From: Cadophora sp. MPI-SDFR-AT-0126
Taxonomy: Eukaryota; Ascomycota; Leotiomycetes; Helotiales; Ploettnerulaceae
Assembly (NCBI GenBank): GCA_020747065.1
Contig: JAGMVK010000014.1
Coordinates: 1,302,001-1,366,000 of the forward strand
Direction of reading: 5' to 3'
Length of the DNA stretch: 64,000 nucleotides
The notes under the pieces are model-generated. The model searched no databases. It was not told where the DNA came from and worked only from the letters and a program-made list of their open reading frames with translations. The position numbers and the translations under genes were made by a program. Positions within the stretch are counted from its first letter, which is position 1. Every line of letters begins with the position of its first letter. Of this stretch, positions 23,620-34,993 are shown piece by piece.

Positions 23620-25640
23620 TCAGGTGCTGTTGGAACGCCTCTCAGCTTTCGACAGATCGGTTGCAACCTCAGTAGATGGCCCTGAATGGTCTGCTTCCGA
23701 TAACTGCATAACCTTCTTTCGAACCTCTGAGTTCTGGAACTCCATTGGCAGTGATGCAAAGGCGAAGCGCAGTAATCCTTTCTGAGCCTCATTTACCCCT
23801 AGACCAGTGGGGGATTGTGTTGCTCTTAGTTCGAGCTTGAGTGCTCGAAATTCTTTCGTTCCAATAGCAGCCCATGTGTGGTCATAAACGTGGTCATTGA
23901 AGTTGAGTTTCAGATGGCCATGAGTCCAAAACTTATTATTCATAACGAATACTAATATCCCCCTCGCCGATAGGATCAAACTCCGGAATAAAGCGATACT
24001 TGATATTAGAACAAGTATGTAGATAGTCCCGGGGGGGAGCGTTTTGAAGATGCAGGGGAGGATTAAGATTGTATAGAAAGCCATGAAGAGCATGGACGCG
24101 TCGAGTAACCCGAAATGGTGGATGGCCTCGAAAAGGGACTCGACGATGAACTCGACGCTGAACTCGACGATGGACTCGCTGATGAACTCGAGGAAGAACC
24201 CGACGATGAACTCGAGGATGAACTCGAGGAACTTCTGGGCGGGATAGACCAACGCGAAGCCTATCAAGAAGTGGAAAATGTTTGTTCCAGCAATATCGCG
24301 TTTCTCGTATATTAGAAGGGAATATGTAACCACGCCCATGTGGTAGGTTACAATAGGTTTTAGCCCCCAATTCCGGCCTTTCGCAAATTCTTTCTTGATC
24401 TCGACTAAGAGATCTCGTATTGGGCCGACCTCGAATACGTTTTCATCTATCGCAAGGCTTGTTGGCGAGACAGGTGAGTGTATTGTTTTCGAAGAGGGTG
24501 TTTCTTGTGAAAGGGCTACCTTCGGCAAAGGAGCTTCCTGATCCGCAAAGCCTGGTCGTTCTAGAAAGTCCCAAGATTTAGTGAAAAGTAATTTGTTGAG
24601 ATTCCAGGAAGATACAGCTATAGAATAAATGTATATACAAAGATCAAAATAAGATAAGTGCAAATATACGCGGCTATGAGTTCATAGAAAAAAATTTACT
24701 GGAAAACAAAATATAGGGGTAGAAGATTGAATGTGATCTGGTAATACTAACGTTGTTCCTGCCCACCCTTAAGTGTTCTCCATGTTTCAAATGGCACTTC
24801 CTCAATGGACTCTCGTGCATACGGCGCGGCACCCGCCACGGCAAAGGCATGACATGTTTTTCCAGGCGGTTTGTAAGAGTCAGAATAGTCACTGATCCCT
24901 CTGACGACGAGCGGCTTGTAGATCTCCTCTCGGAGCCGCTTCATCGCTTTCTTTCCTCCTTCGCCATAGATCAAAGGGATCTGAATATCGAAAATGCCGA
25001 ATAGCGAGTATACCTTGTCCTCTTCGCGCGTAGTCTGACGGTGTCTTGACCATAAAAACCGCTCTTCGATGTGAAATTGTGACAGAGGTGCTCCCCGAAG
25101 CGCGAGAGCCGCAATCCTTGTTATATCGTGGACTTGTTGCTCCAGCGTCCTCTTATCACCTAATCGCCCGCCTTCTTGGGAGAAGAACTCGACCGACTCC
25201 GGGGCAAGAAGCTCTTGAAGGGTCCAGCCTCGTGTAAACCATCTGCTTGTTCGGAATGCCGATTCCCAAGACTGCTGACAGGACGGGTCAGTGATGTCGA
25301 CATCTGTTGTTGAAACGTCCGACAAAAGGACGTAGCATTTCGCTGCATCGCGATACCACTGAAACATAGAGTTGATAGCTTCTGCGAGCTCAGTACTACT
25401 TGATTTGTCAATGCAACATGTGTCAACCCAGAAGTATTCCAAGCCGTCACGTCTCGCCTGTTCTCCGCAGAATCGGATCTTGTCAAACCCCGCCTTGGTC
25501 TTTCCAATCCCCTTCTTCATGTCCTTGAACGTCACCTCCTCCTTTCCCCACGTGTGTGAGAGTATAGCATATGGGGGAATATCGTCAAAGAAATGAGTCA
25601 GGCTGAACTCGCCATCACTGTTGTATTGTAGCAGACGCAT
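23620..25640 (-). CDS. HET-domain protein with multi-span membrane C-terminus
   Basis: Two exons (24752-25640 and 23620-24617) join through a 134-nt intron (GTTAGT donor, CTATAG acceptor). The phase matches (one base carried over), giving 628 residues. The HET domain fills residues 1-250: PYAILSHTWGKEEVTF at 23-38, EYFWVDTCCIDKSSS near 68-82, SRWFTRGWTLQELLAP near 140, and EEDKVYSLFGIFDIQIPLIY. After a loop of about 120 residues, the C-terminal 330 residues contain several probable membrane spans, for example NIFHFLIGFALVYPAQKF (about 412-430), ASMLFMAFYTILILPCIF and IYILVLISSIALF. An E-F-I-[LV]-E-F repeat region sits between them. HET proteins trigger cell death upon non-self recognition in fungi. 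A membrane-inserted partner region could act as anchor or effector, which is inference. Alternatively these are two genes. Confidence 0.72.
24120..24240 (-). repeat. Internal 12-15-nt tandem repeats in the HET gene
   Basis: Units related to GAACTCGACGAT on the plus strand recur about eight times. On the coding (minus) strand they read as E-F-I/S-V/L-E-F heptad-like units within the membrane-associated region. On the opposite strand they give an acidic D-E-L repeat. Such units can expand or contract by slippage. Confidence 0.7.
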
Positions 25641-27318
25641 GATTCGATTAGGTACCAGGCATGTAAGAGAGAGGGTTATCGATAGTCATGTAGCCGTCGA
25701 GTTGGCATATTTACGAAGGCGAAAGATTTCGGAGAAGACGTCTGGTTGAAGCTGGCGAGGCTGGCTTCCTCAGCCCGGGCGGCAGCCTCGCGGCAATGAC
25801 ATCGTCTCTGTGTCGCGATACGTCGCTGTAAGCGCGCAAGGCCTCTGGGCTCATAGTGGGAGTTCTGGAAATCATAGTTCGCATAGGGTCGAAATTCACG
25901 CTCCATGGGGCAATGGATTGTTATTGTCGCTGAGGGACGTGTTGAATGGACCAGGCCCTATGGAAATTTGAAGCGGCTCACCCCCACTCGACTGGTGCGT
26001 GCTAGGCGCACGTCGGTGACAATACCCTTGACTCTTCCTTCAAGCTCCACAACTCATCAGCTTCACTACCTAGCGCTCCACGACCTATTCGATACGGCAC
26101 TCCACATGGAAAGACTGGTACATAGGCTCTAATGCCTATCGCACTTCGTCGCAATGCGCACATATGAGGACAGGTCGGAGAAGAATCGCGATTTGCGGCA
26201 CTCCTCAACAGCATCAATATCCAAGGGGTTTGGCCCATCTTCCACTGACGTCTCGACTTCTGACGCGTCCTAGACGGCAATAAGCTGCCTCCAAATGTTA
26301 GGTCTGCTAGCATAAATTCATTGGACGCCATAGGAACAGGCTGAACTAGCCTCCACAGTGATGGTCGCGCGTTGTTGGATTCGACATCGTGGCACTCCAG
26401 GCCATCTGGAAACAGAATACACTGGCAGATGGACGAGATAGGGGCATACATACACGCACACACTGTGCCATCAGACGGAGTAGGTTGACGACAAGACCTC
26501 GAGAGTAAGACGCGATGCCTAGTGCTTCAAGGTCAAGAAGTCTTCGACAGGGAAGATTAGCTCCAGAGATACAAGTGTCATCCGCTGTGGCGGAAGTAGC
26601 AGCTCTTGATTGGGAACGAGGATCCATGATTCGGGAATACATCAGGTCTGGGTAATGGTGAGCATGAAATGGTGATTGTCAGGACATTTGGAGAGTATTC
26701 GGTGCTAGTAAATACCTAGCTGGCGAAGCTTTGGATTTTTGGTATCGAAGGCAACCTTTCGAGTATCAGCTCTGACTGTTTGCACTTCCACGGTTTATCT
26801 CTGGATCCAAAGATTCGGAATATGGCAGGCCTGGATAGTACCATAAATTTCTGGTATTTCTGCTGTTGCATTTACAGACATTTCCTTTTCCCGCTTTTAT
26901 CTTCTGCATGCATCGTACATTATATTTTGCATTGAAATTGAAGCGAGCAGCTCTGCACGATTTCTCTTATCTTGCACGATATATGAGCGCCATCCTAGAA
27001 ATCTAGAACATGTTTTTGCAGATGTCATTTGCCTAACTTCTTTGCCATTACCGATGCGTACTTGAGCAACGCGTCAGTCTAGGGGCACGCGAGTTTGTGC
27101 TGCTTGTCCGTCACGTCTCAGCCAGACTTCGGTTCTTCGTTGGCTGAAAACTGCCCATCACGATGACCCCACTAAGTGACATCTCTTCCACCGAGTAATC
27201 CGCCGTGTATCGAGATCAACTTATTTTCTCTGTCCCTGTCTTTCCGATTTCCAATCAGTGAAGACATGTTTCGTGGGCAACTTTTCCGGTTAAAATGACA
27301 ACATATGATGTTCTGATA

Positions 27319-27324
27319 TTAGCC
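27319..27324 (-). promoter_or_regulatory. GGCTAA word, possible XlnR/Xyr1 site
   Basis: The minus strand reads GGCTAA about 185 nt upstream of the reductase start. XlnR-type xylanolytic activators bind GGCTAR words. A six-base match is weak evidence alone, but it fits a xylose-reductase promoter. Confidence 0.25.
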
Positions 27325-27434
27325 GGATCTCCTCGATCATCTAACATCTGACTACGAGAGAGAGTTGAGAATCTTCCTCAGAAACTGCATCACTTCGAAT
27401 CACGGTACTTCACGGACAGGAGATCGCAATGGAG

Positions 27435-27443
27435 TATAAAATA
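27435..27443 (+). promoter_or_regulatory. TATA element of the broken aldo-keto reductase gene
   Basis: TATAAAATA lies about 70 nt upstream of the ATG at 27506, a normal fungal spacing. The promoter therefore looks intact although the gene behind it is not. Confidence 0.4.
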
Positions 27444-27505
27444 ACTAGAGACCGTACAAGTATACCTAAGAGACTCAAAGTACCAAACTTCTCAAAGCAG
27501 AAATC

Positions 27506-27990
27506 ATGTCCACTCCAAATCATGCTCTCGCGTTAAATAATGGCAAGAAAATGCCGTTAGTATGCCACGGCCTATGGAAAATTCCAAACGAAAAAGTCGC
27601 AGACCATGTCTACAACGCCATCAAAGCCGGCTATCGACTTTTCGATTCGGCTTGTGGTACATTACCACCCTCTCAAATTTCAAGCAGATACTGACAGCCT
27701 TCAAGATTATGGAAATGAAGTAGAAGCTGGCCAAGGTATTGCCAGAGCAATCAAAGACGGCCTCGTCAAACGAGATGATCTTTTCATTGTCTCCAAGTTG
27801 TGGAATACTTTCCATGAGAAGGAGCGTGTTGAGCCGATATGCAGAAAGCAATTGAAGGACTTCGGACTGGACTACTTTCTCTGTATATCAAGCACTTCCG
27901 TAAGTCAACATATTCCTCTGAGGCATGAATGGACTAATGTCTCAAGCCATCGCCCTCAAATACGTTGACCTAGCAGTCCGCTACCCACCG
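27506..27990 (+). pseudogene. N-terminal part of a xylose-reductase-like aldo-keto reductase, frameshifted and truncated
   Basis: Three exon pieces are seen (27506-27656, 27706-27899, 27947-27990). They encode the beginning of a family-2 aldo-keto reductase of the D-xylose reductase type: [30 protein letters not shown] then [19 protein letters not shown], and [19 protein letters not shown]. Catalytic Asp, Tyr and Lys are present and the His region follows. Two defects are visible. Around 27880 one base is missing after the DYF codons, so the frame of exon 2 no longer fits exon 3 (which reads IALKYV then AVRYPP). After about 27990 homology stops at the YPP that normally precedes a GWFxDG motif. 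The matching remainder lies at 35134-35777. NAD(P)H-dependent reduction of xylose to xylitol would have been its role. It is unlikely to be functional as it stands. Confidence 0.85.
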
Positions 27991-28350
27991 ACCGGGAACC
28001 TGGAAAGCCAGATGCTAATGCATGCAAATCCCGATGCAAGTTCCTAATGTCATCGCTCCAAAGGAGATATTTGTAAAAACAAGCATCTTTGTCATAGACT
28101 CCCGTAGCTATAATCTGCATCACCGATGACCTATTCCAATTTTGATAGCAGGGTCAACGGTCAAGGCTCGGATTTATCCCGGTATTCACTTGGCATGACG
28201 TTCAGGCCGAGGGGGGCCGAGGGGTACTAGGGAGCTATGAGATGAAGTTCAAAAACAAGCGTCTTTCTTCTTATTTATTTCTGCGCAATAATTTATTAAT
28301 ATCTTGAAGCTTATCATCCTCAATTGAAGATTTTCTTACACAATAATAAA

Positions 28351-28998
28351 ATGGCAGATAATAAGAATATCGCAGTGCTCGATGTGAGTTCTCGGCCAGT
28401 TCAATTACCCCGCATTCGAGATCTATCTATGGCATCACCACATTTAATACAGCACAATTGAACTCAAAAGATGGTCGTTAATATTCATAAATCTAGTCAT
28501 CGCTCGTCGATCGTCTCCAGTCTCTTCCAAACCCTCTTCGACGCAAAAGCAGCGAAATGCCTCTCCTTTGAAGCCATCGCACAAGAGCTCGGTCGTTCTG
28601 AAGCAGCTGTTGCAGCTCTCTTCTACGGACAAGCACAAGCCTCTGCAGAAGATGCCAAGAAGCTTTCCAATCTTCTACGTGTTCCCGAATCGAAGCTAGG
28701 AGAACAATGGCTTGGTTTCCCCGACAGAGGACGTGCTGGCCCCATGCCACCGGTTGAGCCTTTGATCTACAGACTGTTCGAGATCGTGCAGAATTATGGA
28801 TATGCGTATAAGGCTGTGTTGAATGAGAAGTTTGGTGACGGAATTATGTCTGCTACTGCGTTCAGCATCAAGGTCGAGAAGGAGACGGATGATAAAAGAG
28901 TTGACTGGGCTGTGATTTTCCTGAGGGGCAAGTGGTGAGTTTGCAGTATCGCAATTTGTTGTATTTATGCTAATGAGTTTAGGCTCCCATTCACTTGA
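28351..28998 (+). CDS. CYN1: Cyanate hydratase (cyanase)
   Basis: Three exons (28351-28383, 28471-28934, 28983-28998) with GTGAGT donors give 170 residues. The enzyme converts cyanate and bicarbonate to ammonia and CO2 in the cytosol. The N-terminal helical part contains [20 protein letters not shown], and the C-terminal catalytic part contains [20 protein letters not shown] and [16 protein letters not shown]. The Arg and Glu of YRLFE and the Ser of IMSA correspond to the known active-site Arg, Glu and Ser. The last five residues (W)LPFT come from the tiny third exon and match the usual fungal cyanase ending (LRGKWLPF). Exon 2 itself opens with ATG, so an 11-residue shorter form could be made from it. 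The gene looks intact, unlike both flanking fragments. Confidence 0.93.
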
Positions 28999-29490
28999 TT
29001 CTAATCACGAATGCTGACGGTCAACGTGTGAGAATTTCACTGTGATCAGAAAGCGCGATACGCGTATTGAGTGTAGGATTAGATACGTTGAAGAAAATTT
29101 GAAGGACTTCAAAATCATTCCTTGCTCACATACGCATGTGAAAACTGTGATTCAAACAGAGTTGAGACCGTCAGCAAACTAGTACAGTACATGTGCATTG
29201 ATTCACAGGAACTAGGTATACTGATTCACGAGAATCAACTCCTGGAGAGCCTGCAGACTATTTAAACAACAAGTCTTTCTCTCCTCCACATCTATTAACT
29301 CGCACTGAACAGCATCTCATTCGGAACCACCATAGATCAACTCGAAGCAGAGATACTTAAGGTTGACTCCGCAGTTCCCGAGTGAGCGTTTTTGTAACAT
29401 CCGAGGATCAAAGAATTAATTCACACTGCACACACATTTCCTACAAGCTAGCTTCATAAGAAATCGAAACCCAGCACTTCAATTCTCATC
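28999..29490. other. Intergenic region
   Basis: No coding frame is supported. It probably holds the cyanase 3' UTR and the promoter of the next small ORF. Confidence 0.4.
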
Positions 29491-29739
29491 ATGTCTATCA
29501 TCGAAGTTGACAAGTCACCTAAGCCAATTGGAAATCCTCCCAAGAAGCCCCTCTCAGCAGAACGGGTCAAGAAAGTGGAAGAAGCGTTCCGAAAACAAAA
29601 GGAAGAGCAAGTAGGAAAATCCTTGAAGAGTGGAGCTGGTACAAAGTGTGATGAGAAAGCGAGGAAGCAGACTGGATGTGAGAAGTGCGGAGTCTTGGAA
29701 GATGATATCAAGTGTGCAGATTGTGTATACTCGAAATAG
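29491..29739 (+). CDS. Small lysine-rich protein with C-terminal CxxC pairs, unknown
   Basis: An open frame of 82 residues starting MSIIEVDKSPKPIGNPPKKP. It is rich in Lys, Glu and Ser up to residue 50. It ends with a cysteine cluster, GCEKCGVLEDDIKCADCVY, where two CxxC pairs could bind a metal ion. I recognise no family. No signal peptide or membrane segment is seen. An A-rich leader precedes the ATG. The clean ending and the paired cysteines favour a real gene, but a chance ORF cannot be ruled out. Confidence 0.4.
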   Translation: MSIIEVDKSPKPIGNPPKKPLSAERVKKVEEAFRKQKEEQVGKSLKSGAGTKCDEKARKQTGCEKCGVLEDDIKCADCVYSK

Positions 29740-29907
29740 GAGTGAACCGTTGTGCGTGGGGGGCTGAAGTTCTGAAGTGTTTGCGAGCATTGAGTTAGAC
29801 ATGTAATACCATTGCCTGATTTTCCAGCTTATTATTGCCTGTGAAATCTTGAACTTCCTTCAGATATTTTTGGACATTGCGAGTCTCCTGCTGCTTCTAC
29901 ATCAAAT

Positions 29908-32900
29908 CTACGACAACAAAGGCCCTCCTTGCCCCACATCACATTTATATACATAGTTGATGGTAATCAAACAGCCATCCTCACGATGATAAGAACCACA
30001 CTTCTTACACCCACCTATAGCGCGAATGTGCTGATAGTCCCACCACATATCGTTTCCGCTTACTGCGCAGTTCGTACCTTGAACAAAGACACCGCAACTT
30101 CGCGTTCCATCGCCATCGCAGTTCCCAGTTTGATGACCAGCTCTAGATTGGAGGTCAGTGGCTGCAGTGAGAGATTTGAAATGAAGTAATTGATGAGGGG
30201 AGACTCACAGAGTAGAATACGACAGACTATCGTTTCGGCCTAGATGATTCACAGCGTGATCACACCAGGCTAGGAATCCCGGAGTTGTACACAATGTCGA
30301 GCCCTTGCAGTCGTATTCCTTTGGATCCGGTTCAAAGACAGTGGTGTAAGGGTTATAACCTTGCACTTGAACCACATATTTGCTAGTGTCGACTGTCACG
30401 GTTCCCAGAGGAAGTGTCCATGTGTACGTATACCCAGAAATTGTGCGAGTGATATCCCCCATGCTTGTCCAAGCCCATGGTGCGTTAATTGACCCAGCAG
30501 GAATAGTACCAGTATATTTGTACAGTGTACTCTCCTCCACCATATAGGTGGTGCAGACATAACCGTCGCCGGAGAAGTTGATGGACCATCCTGGATCTGT
30601 GTCGAGTTCACAGTCTATCGAATCCCAGATGTAGAGGTGAACGAAGGCGTAAGGGACCAAAATGTCAGCTTTAAATGTAGTTGATCCTCCTGAGGGACTT
30701 GCGCTATAATTGATGATAGAAACTCCGCCTGGCAGAGCGTTGGTATTAACCGTGACTCTGTTGGAAGAAAAGCCGGTATTTCCTCCTTGTCCTACAGGAA
30801 GTACATAGAACTCGTATGAATTTCCAGGTGAGAGCCCTCCGATAGTCATACTTGTCATAGAGCCTGGAACGCTTGCATAGAGCTCGGAATCACCCAGATA
30901 CACATGATATCCAAGAGCACTAGAGGCGGTCGTCCATGACAAACCGGCAGAGCTATAGTCTGAGGCGGTCAAAGTAAGCGTGTTCACAGAGCCAGCTGGT
31001 GTGCTTCCCGATGGCCAGGAAGATGGAGGACTGTTCAAAGGACTCCCACCGGCGACGGCATTCAGCTGAATCTGCATGTAGGAATCACTAGGGAGATTGT
31101 CGTATGGATTAGGCATAATATCATCCGTGATTTGAATGAAGCCGGCTCCACCGTTTCGCTGCAAGCTGAGCAACGTTGCTAACCTCCGATTCTGGCACTT
31201 TGTAGACGATATGCCAAATCTTTCGTGGGTCCTTGCCACCCAGTCATTGCCGACGTGTGAGTTTATATACGAGTCATAGTTTAGCTCAAACGTCAGTAAC
31301 GTATCCATGGTGTCCTCGAAGCAAGACGCTATAGGAGAGCCTGGATTTAAGACAGTTACGGCCCCAGGATAGGCTCGTTTGACGAAGTCGTTGATATACT
31401 TGTACAAATTCACATATTGGTTATTAGGTCCGCACTCTGGCCACCCTTCGTCAAAGAAGATGCCGCCAATATTTGGATAGGGTTTGTACCACATGTTGAC
31501 ATCTTCCTCAATCTGTGCAGCCCAGTCAGCCAGATTGCGAGAGCCCAGCCGTGTAGCGAATTTTGGGTCATTCACAAGCCCCAGATAGCCTGTGCGTACA
31601 TAGCCCAGCACATCTTGCCTGACGAAATGCCTCGAGTAATGACATCAGTCCATGCTGGTGCGACGACAGAGTCCGGGCCATTCATGACATTTGCAACCAG
31701 AATGGAGATTTTATACGAAGGATACCCGAGCAGTCGATTCCAAGCATTTGGGTCACCGCCTGGATTGATATATGAAGCTACAGCAATTTGCTCTATATGT
31801 TTTTGGTCAGCTCGCAGATCAATATCGCAAATTACTTGCAGCATAAGGCGCCTCTAAGGGAAAATACGTACGACCACTGGTGTCGTTGCTGCCGAAGTCT
31901 ACACCGTTATTAACATCAAGCAACCACTGCTGTTGAAAGTCTGTCCAACTTTGGTCCCAGGGTTGCGCTCCTGGGCTTAGTGGAATAGTTGGAATGCAAG
32001 GACATTTGAGCTTAAGTGGCTAGAAAGAATTAATTTCCAATGCAAGAGCTTCTCCGAGAAGCAGCTGAACTTACAGTTGTATAGAGTCCTGTCAATGACC
32101 CCAGACAGTCGAGGTTGAGACATATGGGCTGCAACGAAGTCAGCTCTATAGAATCGTCTCTCGGAATAGGACTTACAGATTCTTTGGTGATCGGCTCATC
32201 TCCTTTACATCCTTCATCTTTCGGAGGCTTGGTTGCGAATCCAGACGCGGGGATGTTAACCTTTCCAACCGAAACGAGAACCTCTTTCTGCCAATTATTG
32301 ACCTCATTGTAAGTGGTTTCAATAGCAATAGAGACGAGGGCCATCCAGACGATTGTCTTGGCTGCTTCTGCTTTAGAGAGGGATGCGACATAATTCACTA
32401 AAACTGCAGCAGCATCTTGAGCAACTCCAAATCCTACGTCTGCCCATTTTTGGACTTGAACGAAGGTATCAAAGGTCCCTCCCTCGGTTGCATCAACCTT
32501 GGCATGTTGCAAAAGGCATTCGAGAACTATGCATGGTCATTCAAGCTCCACCAGAACGTTCCATTGGGTTTCTTACCTGCATCCACCTGCCGTGGCAATA
32601 TCTCTATACTTTCCATCTCCCCGCGCTTCCTTTTTCTTGTTACTGCCCACAAGAATTGATTGCCGTTGTCATTGAGCCTTTCAATTTTCGACAAGGCCCT
32701 CAGGCAATATAACAGATATATCACCAATATTTTGCCCATTTGCCTTGGCAGTAGCGGTTGCAATAACGACGTCAACCGTGGAAGTGCCATCCATTGACAA
32801 GTATTGTGTATTTACACCAATCCACTAGAGCACTGTAAGCACTGAGCATGAGATCGAATCTTGAATTTACTTTTGTTGACCACGAGTCCACAGTGATGTA

Positions 32901-33131
32901 TTTTGTATCTGTTCCGTTAATTGATCCCACGTAGGTACTCGGATTTCCCAGATCTGATCCAACTGGATTGACACCTATCTGACCTGTGGTGGTAGGTACA
33001 ATGGCATTGATGTTAGCACCTATTCGTGGTTGAATTGTAGGTGTCGGTTTTGGAAGTCTGGTGATCTAGGCAGTATTTCCTTGGCCGAGGTAGACGAAGA
33101 AAGAAAACAATAGCGGAAAGATTCGAAACAT
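29908..33131 (-). pseudogene. Decayed gene for a large secreted protein with spherulin-4-like and fibronectin-III-like domains
   Basis: Minus-strand exons can be followed from a signal peptide at 33131 (MFRIFPLLFSFFVYLGQG) to a stop at 29908. The order is an N-terminal region with TVDVVIATATAKANGQNIGD, a mixed segment (AKTIVWMALVSIAIETTYNE), a spherulin-4-like domain (AVASYINPGGDPNAWNRLL, LGYVRTGYLG, GGIFFDEGWP), a fibronectin-III-like part near 30790-31000 and a cysteine-containing tail. The frame is broken at least four times: an in-frame TAG at 33066-33068 just after the signal peptide, two frame changes between about 32640 and 32690, and one-base loss near 31610 between ISSGK and VLGYVRT. 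Remaining introns keep good GT-AG borders, so decay is probably recent. Spherulin-4 proteins are secreted polygalactosaminidase-like proteins. Function here is presumably lost. Confidence 0.75.
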
Positions 33132-33991
33132 CGTGAGTTTTTCCAAATTTCTCAGGATGTTCACAAAGCTTCACAACAGTACGGAAAGACAGGTTTTAAT
33201 CTTGAGAAATCAAAATATCAGAGAACCATGGCTTGAATCGTCCATCCTCGAGCTTAACTACAACCCCTTCCTGGAAACGCTGCATGCTGGTAAAGCATAA
33301 TGGAGCAGATTTGATAGCTTCACTTCATGCGATTCTTACAAACACGGGCTGCGGTAAGGTACGATGAGGCGACTGCCCACATCCATGCCAAATATCAAAA
33401 ATTAATGCATCGGACGCAGTGATGCGACGTAGTCGTGATATCGAAAATAAGGTGCATCGGTTAAAAAGACCTTGTCTTGAGAGATTAGACATTTGAAATG
33501 GGGGTGGGGTGACTGCACCCCATCTACATCGTATTGCTTCCATTCCCCTGAAATCACCTTGATGTCAATACGAAATCCAAGGTTTTTCTTTCACCGATCA
33601 TCATAACTTTATTTCTCTTACCTAAGGCTGCATTTAACCTTGCCAGACTATCTGGTAGCCTGGCCTGGCGACTTTCGGAAGACAGCGGTGGCGTGGCTTA
33701 TGTGACCATATTATACCACCGCAAAGCGGCCGGCGCTTAGAGTCAACCTCATTTTCATTAAGATCTGTGCCTCAAACCGACATCTATCTTCAAACTTTTG
33801 ACTTTATCTCTGCACCCATGATCAATTTGGCGTATCGAGATTCCTATTTTGTAAAATCTCAAGCAGACTCATAACCTTCAATTACCTGAGGCCAAAGCTC
33901 AGATTCCGTACAATCGATCGTCTGCACCTTGTTCTCTCATTACCGCATCTGATATACCACCTGTTCAACTTCGCAACTTCAATTTCACATC
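33132..33991. other. Intergenic region
   Basis: This is the promoter side of the decayed spherulin-type gene (minus) and of the DUF7730 gene (plus). A minus-strand ORF at 33325-33543 has no recognisable features. Confidence 0.4.
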
Positions 33992-34993
33992 ATGGAAGGC
34001 GGCTTCACCATCTTGCCCAAATGGCTCATCTCTGTCTTCCCCAGCTTAAAGCCAAGAAGGCGACAGCTAACACATGATCCCTACGACCACAACTTACCAC
34101 CTCCTCGTCTTCGTCCTAATCGTCTTCCCATAACACGACCTTCTACGCCCCAACCTCAGAGTCATCTGCTCGAATTACTGCCTTTGGAAATTCGTCGACA
34201 GATCTGGTCCTATGTGCTGAAAGACCATACCATCCATGTAGATTTCGATATGTTTACTACGCGTCTAAGGTGCATTCACTGCGTGTCACCTGACCCAAGC
34301 AAATGCAACAATGGATATTGCACTGCAAGGGCGAAGAGTAGTGAAGTACCGCCAAAGCTATTGAGTCTTCTGCAAACATGCAGACAAATGTAAGTCTCAC
34401 ATACTGATTGTCTCAAATCTATTTAGATATCATGCATATCAGACTAACAATTTTGACACAGCTACACGGAAGCCATCGATATTCTCTACTCTTCGAATAC
34501 CTTCGTTATCTCGAATCCGGCAGTTATAGAATATCTCCCTCTTTCCCTCCAGCCCCAACGTCTGAACATTATACGTACACTACGGTTTGTCTGGGAATTA
34601 TTAGGAAATACTGTTCCTCCTACTATGATCCATGACTACCCTCAATCATTACTTCATATCCAAATCAAGCACCAAGAAAAGTGGAGGAAAATATGGGGTA
34701 TAATCTCTGCGATGGAAGGATTGCATGAGCTCCATATTAAACTCTTCGTCTGTGATTACACATGGGCTAATCTCAATAAAGATGCTGCAGCATACTTATT
34801 GGAACCCGTCAAACAAGTCACTAGACCTGAGGTCTTTACAATCACCCTTCCATTTCCACCGATGTATGAGGGTATGCCACCTGAGGCGAGGGGGAGCTGG
34901 AGAGCTTTGAATGGATGGGAGGGTTCAGATCCTTGGGACGACTTACCAAATTGTACTATACAGAGAATTTCCTCTTCGGAGATATTCTCATAA
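33992..34993 (+). CDS. DUF7730-type F-box-like fungal protein
   Basis: Two exons (33992-34389, 34462-34993) with a GTAAGT donor join in phase to 309 residues. After a basic, proline-rich N-terminus, residues about 62-80 read LELLPLEIRRQIWSYVL, the opening of the DUF7730/2EXR-like fungal families. The conserved LLQTCRQ then YTEAIDILYSSNTF spans the splice junction. HELHIKLFVCDYTW follows in the second half. Proteins of this type are abundant in Pezizomycotina and have no assigned activity. The short helical motif resembles F-box starts. There is no signal peptide or membrane span. The gene is intact and lies inside the segment that separates the two reductase halves. Confidence 0.8.

Larger units (their letters stand above)
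25641..27505. other. Intergenic region with doubtful ORFs
   Basis: Minus-strand frames at 26346-26642 and 26002-26463 could be linked near 26440-26470 only by a 32-38 nt intron, shorter than the others here, and no domain is recognised. The frame at 25676-25906 lies in the probable 5' leader of the HET gene. From about 26650 to 27500 the sequence is non-coding and leads into the promoter of the aldo-keto reductase. Confidence 0.35.

Noticed and set aside
24115..24315. Acidic D-E-L repeat ORF on the plus strand
   Set aside because: It is the opposite strand of the repeat inside the HET/membrane gene, has no independent signals and arises from the tandem repeat.
26002..26642. Two minus-strand ORFs that might be spliced together
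   Set aside because: The only phase-compatible introns would be 32-38 nt, shorter than any other intron here, and no family is recognised.
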